Origin: Muribaculaceae bacterium
GTDB lineage: Bacteria > Bacteroidota > Bacteroidia > Bacteroidales > Muribaculaceae
Assembly: GCA_017405965.1 (NCBI GenBank)
Contig: JAFQZK010000035.1
Coordinates: 118,303 to 182,302 of the forward strand
Length of the DNA: 64,000 nucleotides
Direction: 5' to 3'
Shown here: positions 16,927 to 24,862 of the stretch, one piece after another
Layout: every line of letters begins with the position of its first letter
Numbering within the stretch: position 1 is the stretch's first letter
The notes under the pieces: model-generated
Seen by the model: only the letters and a program-made list of their open reading frames with translations
Told to the model about the DNA's origin: nothing
Databases searched by the model: none
Position numbers and translations under genes: made by a program

Positions 16927-17754
16927 ATGGGCGAGGACAAGTTGCAGGAAATGTCGTTTTGGGATCACATCGACGCGTTGCGCTCGGTGGTGATTCGTAT
17001 GGTCGTCATCCTTGTGGTGATGACTATCGGCCTGTTTTGTGTGATGCCCACGCTGTTCGACAAGTTTATCTTGGCACCGTGTCACGGCGATTTCGTGCTG
17101 TACCGCTTGTTCGAGAATATGACCTCGTCGGTGCCCTGGCTACCCCAGTTCACGACCCAGGGCTTTGAAGTTGAGCTGATCAACATCAAGCTGGCATCCC
17201 AGTTTTTCATCCACATGTCCACCTCGTTCTGGCTGGCCCTGGTGCTTACGTTTCCAGTCATGCTCTATCTGGTGTGGACGTTCATCGCACCGGCTCTTTA
17301 CCCGGGCGAGAAGCGGGGTGTCAAGACGGCCTTTCTGATAGGCTGCCTGATGTTTTTCCTGGGTGTGGCAGTGGGCTATTACATCGTGTTCCCTGTCACG
17401 CTGCGTTTCCTGGCCGATTACCATGTGAGCCAGATGGTGCCCAATCAGATTTCGCTCGATAGCTATATGGACACTTTCCTGATGCTCATCTTTGTGATGG
17501 GTATCATCTTCGAGTTGCCCCTCGTGGCCTGGCTGCTGGGCAACCTGGGTGTGCTGCACCGCGGTTTCTTCAGGACTTACCGTCGCCACGCCATTGTCGC
17601 GTTGCTGGTGCTGTCTGCAATCATTACCCCGACGGGCGACCCGTTCACCCTGATGGTCGTCTTCATGCCGATTTATCTGCTATATGAGGTGAGCGCCTAT
17701 CTCGTCCCCAAGACATCTCCTGTTGCCGACGACGTGTCGGCCGATGACGATTAA
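16927..17754 (+). CDS. tatC: Sec-independent translocase receptor TatC
   Basis: Polytopic membrane protein of 275 residues with six predicted transmembrane segments, the receptor for twin-arginine signal peptides. The N-terminal cytoplasmic motif is MSFWDHIDALR, which corresponds to the conserved HLxELR; the usual Glu is Ala here, next to an Asp. Further family segments are PALYPGEKR (loop 2) and the late region SAIITPTGDPFT, with the conserved P[TS]xDP pattern. The start is ATG 16927; the longer frame begins with TTG at 16912. With tatA it makes a minimal Tat system. A strong terminator follows. Confidence 0.94.
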   Translation: MGEDKLQEMSFWDHIDALRSVVIRMVVILVVMTIGLFCVMPTLFDKFILAPCHGDFVLYRLFENMTSSVPWLPQFTTQGFEVELINIKLASQFFIHMSTSFWLALVLTFPVMLYLVWTFIAPALYPGEKRGVKTAFLIGCLMFFLGVAVGYYIVFPVTLRFLADYHVSQMVPNQISLDSYMDTFLMLIFVMGIIFELPLVAWLLGNLGVLHRGFFRTYRRHAIVALLVLSAIITPTGDPFTLMVVFMPIYLLYEVSAYLVPKTSPVADDVSADDD

Positions 17755-17773
17755 AACCGATAAATGATAAAAG

Positions 17774-17812
17774 AACAAGGGCAGGTCATGTGCGACCTGC
17801 CCTTGTTTTTTA
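17774..17812. terminator. Terminator between tatC and the dockerin protein
   Basis: Perfect 14-base stem AACAAGGGCAGGTC / GACCTGCCCTTGTT with a 6-base loop, then a T run. It lies between convergent genes and can serve both. Confidence 0.88.
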
Positions 17813-17836
17813 GGCTTCGTGTCTTGTTGACGGACT

Positions 17837-19411
17837 TTAATTGCTGGTCATTACCATGTTGATGAGCAGGGTGACATCGCTGATGTTGACGTTCTGGTCG
17901 TCGTTGATGTCGGCATTGGCAGTATTGATGTCGCCATGGCCGCTGAGGACGTAGTTGATGAGTGCAGTCACATCGCTGATGTTGACAATACCGTCATTGT
18001 TGACATCGCCGCGCAGCACCTGAGCCTTCTCCTTCTGATAGGAGAAAGTGACTTCGGGCATGAACGGCACAAATTCGGTGACCATGCTGCCGTAATCCAT
18101 CGAGGTGTAGATGGAAACGCTTTTGCTCGTGGGGGTGCCCCAGAAGAACGTCTGCCTGTAGTGGGTGGTTCCGGCTTCAATCACGAGGCACTCGACAAGC
18201 AGGTTGCCGCCATTGTATCTGAAGGGTTCATCGAAGGTGAATGCAAACTCGGTGCCGTCATAGACGGGGGTCAAGGTAGCCACGGCGGTAAGGTCTGTGA
18301 CGATTCTGCGTGACCTGAATATGCTGTCTTCCACTTCCTTGAGCGACAGCTGAATGACGCCGCCCTCCATTTTCACCTTGTCCTTGACATGGAATTGCAG
18401 GGCCACGATGTCACTACCTGCCATGTCGGTGAGCAGATTGGCATTGTAAATCATCTGGCCACGGGTATCCACGATGTCGATGTCGGCGCCATAGATGGGC
18501 ACGAAGCTGGCATAGTCAGTCTCGTCGCCGACAAGCAGATCCTCGGCTGCCGCAATGGCCGTGCCGTGGAGCGTGGCTTCGACAATGCCCGCCTCACCGC
18601 AGTCGATGCTGAGCGTGGCGGTATAGGTGCCCTCGGCTTGAGGAGCAAAGATCACGGGAACCTCCATCGATGCTCCGGCGGGGAGAACGGTGTCGGCAAT
18701 GTTGACGATGAAGGGTGCATCGACACTGAACGTGGGTGCAAACTCCATCTGGCCATTGTTGATGAGCGTGATCGACTGGCTGTCGGTGCGCTCGGCACGT
18801 ATGGTGTTGAATGTCAGCTCATCGGGCATGACCTTGGCGCTATAGTCGGCCATGGTGCCGTAGTTGAAGGTCGTCTTGGGTAAGAATCTTTCGACCTCGT
18901 TGCGTGTCATGGCCGTGTAGATTTGGGGTCTGCTGCCCATGAAGGTGACGTAGCAGTAGTCGGTGGCTTCGGTCACCAGGGTCTCGATCACAAAGTTGCC
19001 ACCATGGTAATAAAAGGGCGTATCAAAAACAATCTCGATTTCGGTTGCGCCGTTTATCATCGAGATGGTTGCCACGTGGGTCAATCCCTCGACATAGGAG
19101 CCGGCACCGCTGAACTCGTTTTGGCTGGTTTCTCCAATCGATACCTCTATCTCGCCGCCTTCTACCGAGATTGGATTATAGGTGTAAAACGTCACCGAAT
19201 TGATGACTTCGCCATACATGGCGGTAATGTCTTGGGCGGGGTAAATCACTTGAGTGCGGGTGCCCACCTCATCAAGGTAGGCATTGTTGATGGGAGCGGT
19301 GGTGCTCGACTCTCCATCATCGTATAAGGTCAACGTGTTGTTGGCCTGTACCGTTGTGAATATCGACAGCATCATGAATGCAGTCAATAAGAGTCTGGTT
19401 CTTTTGTTCAT
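17837..19411 (-). CDS. Secreted protein with Ig-like domain and C-terminal dockerin type I repeats
   Basis: Exported protein of 524 residues; function not recognised. A signal peptide (MNKRTRLLLTAFMML, cleavage near VQA) leads to two related beta-rich modules (about 25-180 and 285-450) that share the pattern of a dateable motif such as FYYHGGNFVIETLV and FRYNGGNLLVECLV. Between them is an ASH/Ig-like domain (about 205-280, SITLINNGQMEF, VPVIFAPQAEGTYTATL). The last 60 residues are a dockerin type I pair, DVNNDGIVNISDVTALINY and DINDDQNVNISDVTLLINM, with the calcium-loop Asp/Asn pattern. Its own promoter is at 19555-19585. No cohesin protein is in the window. The paired modules look like lectin or adhesion modules, which is inference only. 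Confidence 0.8.
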   Translation of the reverse strand: MNKRTRLLLTAFMMLSIFTTVQANNTLTLYDDGESSTTAPINNAYLDEVGTRTQVIYPAQDITAMYGEVINSVTFYTYNPISVEGGEIEVSIGETSQNEFSGAGSYVEGLTHVATISMINGATEIEIVFDTPFYYHGGNFVIETLVTEATDYCYVTFMGSRPQIYTAMTRNEVERFLPKTTFNYGTMADYSAKVMPDELTFNTIRAERTDSQSITLINNGQMEFAPTFSVDAPFIVNIADTVLPAGASMEVPVIFAPQAEGTYTATLSIDCGEAGIVEATLHGTAIAAAEDLLVGDETDYASFVPIYGADIDIVDTRGQMIYNANLLTDMAGSDIVALQFHVKDKVKMEGGVIQLSLKEVEDSIFRSRRIVTDLTAVATLTPVYDGTEFAFTFDEPFRYNGGNLLVECLVIEAGTTHYRQTFFWGTPTSKSVSIYTSMDYGSMVTEFVPFMPEVTFSYQKEKAQVLRGDVNNDGIVNISDVTALINYVLSGHGDINTANADINDDQNVNISDVTLLINMVMTSN

Positions 19412-19554
19412 ATTTTAAGATAATAGTTTATTATTAAATGGTTGGTTTAATGGCTATAATTAATCGTAGTTCAACACACTGGACCGATTGGGTTTTCATT
19501 GATGCGGCTGGGGTGCAGAATGTATGAATATTGATTTTATGCACAAAGTGTGGA

Positions 19555-19585
19555 CAAAATTACAACAATTATTTGGAATGACCAA
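19555..19585 (-). promoter_or_regulatory. Probable promoter of the dockerin protein gene
   Basis: On the minus strand: TTG (19585-19583), 20 bases, TAATTTTG (19562-19555). The predicted leader is about 140 bases, unusually long for this window. Confidence 0.6.
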
Positions 19586-19687
19586 GTTTTTGTGAATGAT
19601 TCAGTTCATCCCCTCCAGTCATCATGTCCGTTATGTCCGATCCATCAGCCGTGCACGTGAAATCAATCTTCAGGCGCGTGGCGTCGA

Positions 19688-21946
19688 TCAACGGGAGAAG
19701 GAGTAGGGCAGGTCTCCCTTGCCGGTGCCGCGGCTGTAGTTGGGCTTGTCGCTCATGACATAATGGATGCGGCACCCCTTCATCAGTTGGTCGTGGTCCA
19801 GGTAATTGCGGGTATAGGGCTTGCTGTCGATGGTCATCGATTGGATGTAGCAGCCCTTGCCCTCGCGGGTGATGGTCACCTGCTTGCCGTTCTCGAGATT
19901 CAAGGTCATCTTGTCGAGATAGGGCGCCCCGATGACATACTGGTTGCTGCCGGGACACACGGGGTAAAATCCCAAGGCCGAGAACACATACCACGCCGAG
20001 GTCTGCCCGTTGTCCTCATCGCCGCAATAGCCGTCGGGCGTGGCACTGTACAGGCGGTCCATCACCTGGCGCACCCAGTATTGCGCCTTCCACGGCTGGC
20101 CGCCGTAGTTGTAGAGGTAAATCATGTGCTGGATGGGCTGGTTGCCGTGGGCATAGTTACCCATGTTCATGATCTGCATCTCGCGTATCTCGTGGATGGT
20201 ATAGCCGTAATAGCTGTCGTCAAAAACAGGAGGCACAGCAAATACCGAGTCCAGCATCTGGCAGAAAGTCTGCTTTCCGCCCATCAGGTCAATCAGGCCC
20301 TGCGGGTCGTGGAACACGCTCCAGGTATAGTGCCAGCTGTTGCCCTCGGTAAAGGCGTCCCCCCATTTCAACGGGCTGAAGGGCGACTGGAATGACCCGT
20401 CCTTGAGCCTGCCTCGCATCAGTTTCGTCTCGGCATCAAACACGTTGCGGTAGTTCATCGCCCGCTCGGCATAGACTCTGATTTCACTCTCGGGTTTGCC
20501 CAAAGCCTTGCCCAAGCGGTAGATGCACCAGTCGTCGTAGGAATACTCCAGTGTCCTTGCCACACTCTCGTTAATACCCACGTCATAGGGGATATAGCCC
20601 AGTTCGTTGTAATACTCGTGGCCCAAACGTCCTGTGGATTTCACCTTGGGGTGCACAGCAGTGGTGCCATGCACGACGGCCTCCCACAGCTTGTCGATGT
20701 CATAGCCCCGCAGGCCCTTCAGGTAGGCGTCGGCGACAATCGATGCGCTGTTGTTGCCCACCATGCAGTCGCGGTGCCCCGGGCTTGCCCATTCGGGCAA
20801 AAAACCGCTCTCGAGATAGGTGTTGACCAGTCCCTCCTGCATCCAGGCGCCCATCGAGGGGTACATCAGATTGACAAACGGCATCAGTGCACGGAAGGTG
20901 TCCCAAAAGCCTGTGTCGGTGAACAGTCGGCCTGGCAACACTTGACCGTTGTGGGGACTGTAGTGGACTGGCTTGCCATTGGCATCAATCTCAAAGAAAC
21001 TGCGGGGAAACAGCACCGAGCGGTAGAGGCACGAGTAGAACGTGCGCAGGTGGTCAACGTTATCGTCCTCGACCTGAATGCGACCCAGCACTTCGTTCCA
21101 GCGCTGACGTCCTTTTTCTTTGACGGTTTCCAGGTCATCACTGCCCAATTCCCGCAAGTTGACCAGGGGTTGGTCAAGACTGATGAACGATGAGGCGACA
21201 CGTGCATTGACTTGCTCGCCTCGTTGAGTGTTGAACGTCACGATGGCTCCGGCATGGTTGCACCCGATGCCCTTTTCACCATTGAGCAGGATACTGTCTT
21301 CGACGACGCTGAACGATGAGAAAGGCTTGTCAAACTGAATGATAAAGAAGTTTTTGAAGCCCTCGGGCACACCACCGCTATTCCGGGTCGAGTACCCATA
21401 TACCGCATGCTGCTCAGGGTCAATCCTGACAACGGAGCCCTTGTCAAAAGCATCTATCACGACGTTGGCCTGGTCGGTCTCAGGGAAGGTGAAACGAAGG
21501 ATAGCGGCACGCTCAGTGGGCGCCACCTCGGCAATTACGTCATAGTCGGCAAGATAGACCTTATAGTAATAGGGCGTTGCCACTTCGGCCTTGTGCGAGA
21601 ACCAGCTGGCGCGGTCGTTCTCATCCCACACGGGGTCACCCACGGTGGGCATCAGCGAGAACTGGCCGTAGTCGTTGATCCAGGGGCTGGGCTGGTGCGT
21701 CTGTTTGAAACCGCGTATCTTGTTAGCCGTGTAGGTGTATTGCCATCCATCGCCGTTTTTTCCTGTTTGCGGCACCCAGCAGTTCATGCCCCACGGCATG
21801 GCGATGGCAGGATAGGTATTGCCTGTCGATAGCTGGAAGCTGGACTGTGACCCAACCAGCGTATTGACATAATCCACAGGCTGCAGTTCTCCGCCAGCTG
21901 CCGTGATTCCTAAAGCTATAGCAATAATGAGCAGTATATGTCTCAT
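19688..21946 (-). CDS. GH92 family alpha-1,2-mannosidase, exported
   Basis: Exo-acting, calcium-dependent mannosidase of 752 residues that removes mannose from glycans such as yeast mannan or N-glycans. The signal peptide starts at ATG 21946 (MRHILLIIAIALG); the frame extends 26 residues further without one. The N-terminal beta domain opens with VDYVNTLVGSQS, and the catalytic barrel carries TEGNSWHYTW with the acid E534 and GDEDNGQTSAW with D643 and D645. H585-E586 (TIHEIREM) matches the His-Glu pair that I recall as the alpha-1,2 specificity mark in BT3990 (E533, H584, E585, D642, D644). Residue spacing agrees closely with that enzyme. No SusC/SusD pair is beside it. The second GH92 at 24.9 kb lacks the His-Glu pair. 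Confidence 0.92.
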   Translation of the reverse strand: MRHILLIIAIALGITAAGGELQPVDYVNTLVGSQSSFQLSTGNTYPAIAMPWGMNCWVPQTGKNGDGWQYTYTANKIRGFKQTHQPSPWINDYGQFSLMPTVGDPVWDENDRASWFSHKAEVATPYYYKVYLADYDVIAEVAPTERAAILRFTFPETDQANVVIDAFDKGSVVRIDPEQHAVYGYSTRNSGGVPEGFKNFFIIQFDKPFSSFSVVEDSILLNGEKGIGCNHAGAIVTFNTQRGEQVNARVASSFISLDQPLVNLRELGSDDLETVKEKGRQRWNEVLGRIQVEDDNVDHLRTFYSCLYRSVLFPRSFFEIDANGKPVHYSPHNGQVLPGRLFTDTGFWDTFRALMPFVNLMYPSMGAWMQEGLVNTYLESGFLPEWASPGHRDCMVGNNSASIVADAYLKGLRGYDIDKLWEAVVHGTTAVHPKVKSTGRLGHEYYNELGYIPYDVGINESVARTLEYSYDDWCIYRLGKALGKPESEIRVYAERAMNYRNVFDAETKLMRGRLKDGSFQSPFSPLKWGDAFTEGNSWHYTWSVFHDPQGLIDLMGGKQTFCQMLDSVFAVPPVFDDSYYGYTIHEIREMQIMNMGNYAHGNQPIQHMIYLYNYGGQPWKAQYWVRQVMDRLYSATPDGYCGDEDNGQTSAWYVFSALGFYPVCPGSNQYVIGAPYLDKMTLNLENGKQVTITREGKGCYIQSMTIDSKPYTRNYLDHDQLMKGCRIHYVMSDKPNYSRGTGKGDLPYSFSR

Positions 21947-22510
21947 AGTCAGTGTTTTATATTCATTGTTCGCTTGTTGTCCTACAAATGTTAGCCAAAG
22001 ATAACACAAATCTCGATAAATCATTGGATAAATACCAGAAAATCACATCCATCGGTCCATTTGGACGAATAGACGAGTAGTCTGAATGCAGCACCCCCCA
22101 AAAAAGTAAAATGGATTTTACCTTATCCCCGACCGAAGATGATTGCCGATTCCTCATGATAATCTGTAATATCCACCTACCGGAAAAAGGCTTTTGTCAA
22201 GTTATTATACTTTCCCCCATCGAGCCTGTCTTCAAGCAGGTAAAGGATTTCTTGATAGATTGGAGGATTTTTAATACAAAAACAAGACTACTAAAAATGG
22301 TCAATTTCTGCAACTGATAATAAAAAATTATTACAATAGTTTGTTTATTTTTGAAAACTATGTATTTTTGCGAACAAATTACAAAAAAACCTTATTCAAG
22401 TATGGTATTTTCCTGCAATAATATCTTTCTTGGATGTTTTTGTGATTTAACCCAAGTGTTCTTTTATAGTATTAATTCATATTTCTATTAACTTTAACTT
22501 TTAAAAACTT
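21947..22510. other. 564-base spacer between GH92 gene and dockerin protein gene
   Basis: Divergent AT-rich spacer. It holds a possible minus-strand -7 box (CAAAGATA, 21996-22003) for the GH92 gene and the plus-strand promoter at 22340-22370. A 68-codon frame at 22111-22317 has no recognisable motif and no promoter, and I do not call it. The rest shows no feature that I can identify. Confidence 0.5.
22340..22370 (+). promoter_or_regulatory. Probable promoter of the 669-residue secreted protein
   Basis: TTTG at 22340-22343, 19 bases, TATTTTTG at 22363-22370. It predicts a leader of about 134 bases before ATG 22511, very A/T-rich. Confidence 0.7.
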
Positions 22511-24520
22511 ATGAAGAAATTATTGTTTTTACTCTTAGGTTTGGCTGTTGCTTTTGGCGCTAATGCTGGCGTTAACAAGCAAGTTTCAACGGCCCAAACG
22601 AAGTCGGCAATCACCTTCAAGACACAACGTGTTGCTCAGCCTGTGCCTGCGCAACCGGCATTCTATGCTCCTGTTACCGAGCAACCCGCAGGTGAACTGA
22701 AGGTTTATCAGCGCTCGGGTAAAGCGTTGTGGCGTACTTCCAGTGGCTTATCTACCGGCAGCCAGAGCGGTCCCATCAACATCGTCTTTGGCGACAACAA
22801 CAAGGTGTACTTCGAGGACCTGTTGTATGGTTTCTATGGCGGTTATTGGACTCCTCCTCATTCATGGATTGAAGGCACCTTGAGCGAAGATGGCACAACG
22901 ATTACCGTGCCTCTGGGACAGTCGATTTACTACGATTCCTACTGGGATGCCGATATCATCCTGTGCTGGGGCACCTCGGCTGTAAGCGGTACTAGCGTTG
23001 GCTTCACCTGTGACGAGAGTGTTACCGAGGTTGTCTATGCAGTTGACGGCAACAAAATCACTATGCTTAACACCCAAGCCACTCCTGATGCAGATTATCC
23101 TACATATGAGGGAACCGGTCTGAGTTGCTGGTGGAATGATGACCAGACTTGGGGCTATGCGATCGAGTGGAACACCGTATTTGAAATGCTTAATGAGGCT
23201 ACTATCCCCGAGAACGTTAGGGTAATCCCCGATGTACACTACGCTCAAGTAGCTTGGGAGGACAATGATGACAGCGAATGGAACGTGCGCTACAGGCTCG
23301 CTGATCCCAACAACAAGCTTTGGGACTTCGAAGATGAGCAGGCCGACGACAACGCACTGCCTGGCGGATGGACAAGCATTGATGCCGATGGTGACGGTTA
23401 CGAGTGGTATCACCTGAACACCGATGGCGAGTGGAACTGCCACAGCGGTTCCGGTCACTTGACCTCGGCTAGCTACCAAAGCACTGCCCTCAACCCCGAC
23501 AACTGGCTCGTTTCACCGCAAATTAAGCTGTTCGGTCAACTGTCACTCTGGATCAATGCCCAGGATCCTGAATGGCCCGATGAGGTGTTTGCTATTTATG
23601 TATCAACCGGTGATCCTACCGATCCAACTAGCTTCGTGCTGATTTCAGATGAAGAAGTAGTTGCTACTGGCGAACCCACCGAGTACACCTTTGACTTGAG
23701 CCAATTTGATGGTCAGATGGGTTATGTAGCTGTACGTCACTTCAACTGCACCGACAACTTCCGCTTGAATGTCGATGATGTTGCTGTGGGCTATCCTTGG
23801 ATCTACGCTAATGGTGTTGAGAACAACAGCTACGTTATGGGTGATCTGGAGGCTGGTACGACCTACGAGGTACAGGTACAGGCTGTTAGCGATATCAACT
23901 CCGACTGGACCGAGAGCGTTGAGTTCACCACGCTTACCCCAGCCGTAACTCCCGATGTTTACATGCTGGGTGGCAATATGGACAATTGGGTTCCCAACGA
24001 TGGTGTGAAGTTTAACTATGACGAGGAGACTGGTCTCTACACCTTGAACTTCACCTTCGATGGCCGTTACGACGGTTACAACTACTTCGGTTTCACCAAA
24101 GAACTCGCCGAGAACAACGACGACGGTGGCTGGAATTACATCGCTCCCTTCCGCTTCGGTGCTGTTTCCGAGGGTGACTTCGAGGTGAACGACGGTACGC
24201 TCAACATTGATATCGCCCTTATTCCCTTCCTCGAGGGCGGTCAGTCCTTCAAGATTCCTGCTGGTGAGTATAACATGACCGTCAACCTCGACAACATGAC
24301 GCTCAAGGTCGAGAAGGTTGAAGTTCCTCCCGTAGGCATGAAGGGTGACGTGAACAACGACAATGTGGTGAACATCACCGATGTTACTATCTTGATCAGC
24401 GCTATCATGAGCGAGAACTTCGATAGCATCAACTTCTACAACTCGGATATGAACGATGACAATGGCATCTCAATCACCGACGTTACGATGCTGATCAACT
24501 ACGTGATGACGCTGCAGTAA
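22511..24520 (+). CDS. Secreted multidomain protein: cleaved-adhesin-like, FN3, SusF-like module, dockerin
   Basis: Exported protein of 669 residues. The order is: signal peptide (MKKLLFLLLGLAVAFGANA), an N-terminal beta region (about 75-235), a cleaved-adhesin or choice-of-anchor J type domain (about 275-440: LWDFEDEQ, GWTSIDADGDGYEW, NPDNWLVSPQI, FRLNVDDVAV), an FN3-like part (GDLEAGTTYEVQVQAVSD, about 450-480), a SusE/SusF-like beta module (VYMLGGNMDNWVPNDG, about 487-610), and a C-terminal dockerin pair (DVNNDNVVNITDVTILISA, DMNDDNGISITDVTMLINY). The cleaved-adhesin type occurs in gingipain and haemagglutinin tails and binds host or glycan ligands. The SusF-like module recurs in the 1106-residue protein at 56.8 kb. 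A precise function cannot be given; adhesion or glycan binding at the cell surface is the likeliest. Confidence 0.82.
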   Translation: MKKLLFLLLGLAVAFGANAGVNKQVSTAQTKSAITFKTQRVAQPVPAQPAFYAPVTEQPAGELKVYQRSGKALWRTSSGLSTGSQSGPINIVFGDNNKVYFEDLLYGFYGGYWTPPHSWIEGTLSEDGTTITVPLGQSIYYDSYWDADIILCWGTSAVSGTSVGFTCDESVTEVVYAVDGNKITMLNTQATPDADYPTYEGTGLSCWWNDDQTWGYAIEWNTVFEMLNEATIPENVRVIPDVHYAQVAWEDNDDSEWNVRYRLADPNNKLWDFEDEQADDNALPGGWTSIDADGDGYEWYHLNTDGEWNCHSGSGHLTSASYQSTALNPDNWLVSPQIKLFGQLSLWINAQDPEWPDEVFAIYVSTGDPTDPTSFVLISDEEVVATGEPTEYTFDLSQFDGQMGYVAVRHFNCTDNFRLNVDDVAVGYPWIYANGVENNSYVMGDLEAGTTYEVQVQAVSDINSDWTESVEFTTLTPAVTPDVYMLGGNMDNWVPNDGVKFNYDEETGLYTLNFTFDGRYDGYNYFGFTKELAENNDDGGWNYIAPFRFGAVSEGDFEVNDGTLNIDIALIPFLEGGQSFKIPAGEYNMTVNLDNMTLKVEKVEVPPVGMKGDVNNDNVVNITDVTILISAIMSENFDSINFYNSDMNDDNGISITDVTMLINYVMTLQ

Positions 24521-24560
24521 TCATTCTATCATCAGTGACAATAGTTCACTGTAACTAAAA

Positions 24561-24596
24561 AAGGGGGAGTTTCTCATTGAAACTCCCTCTTCTTTT
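24561..24596 (+). terminator. Terminator after the 669-residue secreted protein
   Basis: Thirteen-base stem AAGGGGGAGTTTC / GAAACTCCCTCTT (one G-T pair), 5-base loop, T run. Confidence 0.85.
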
Positions 24597-24662
24597 TGTC
24601 GCTTGGCTTCTGTTTTCCGCATTGGGACACTCTGTGATCTTCAGTGCAAGTGGAGCGCCTAA

Positions 24663-24786
24663 GCAGGTCAAAGACCTGCACAAGGCCAGAGGCCTTGAAT
24701 GGGTATAACCCCAGGGCGCACAGACCGAAGGATCTGTGTGGCCTGGGGTGCAGGTATGCTACGTCACTTGGGCCCTGAATGGGGCC
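24663..24786. repeat. Cluster of four hairpins with short loops
   Basis: In order: GCAGGTC aaa GACCTGC (24663-24679), CAAGGCC aga GGCCTTG (24681-24697), a longer two-part hairpin with outer stem ACCCCAGG / CCTGGGGT and inner stem CACAGA / TCTGTG (24708-24749), and GGCCC / GGGCC (24771-24786). The first two are perfect with three-base loops and stand one base apart. None is followed by a T run, so they are not simple terminators. They look like REP-type spacer repeats. Confidence 0.75.
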
Positions 24787-24862
24787 ACAAACCGCGACAT
24801 TACCATAATTAGGCGGGATGTGTCAAAATTCAATGACATCCCCACTGTTGCTTCGCTCGTGA

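Larger units (their letters stand above)
24521..24862. other. 342-base convergent spacer rich in hairpins
   Basis: No gene. It contains the terminator at 24561-24596 and the hairpin cluster at 24663-24786, both listed separately. G+C content in the cluster is higher than in other spacers of the window. Confidence 0.7.

Noticed and set aside
20096-20160. HGNQPIQH in the first GH92 as a lost catalytic acid, which would suggest mannose-phosphate hydrolysis
   Set aside because: Counting from GDED shows the acid is E534 in TEGNSWHYTW, which is intact; residue 603 is not the acid position.
22111-22317. 68-codon frame in the spacer before the 669-residue protein gene
   Set aside because: No motif, no promoter, biased only by AT content; the real promoter of the next gene lies inside the same spacer.
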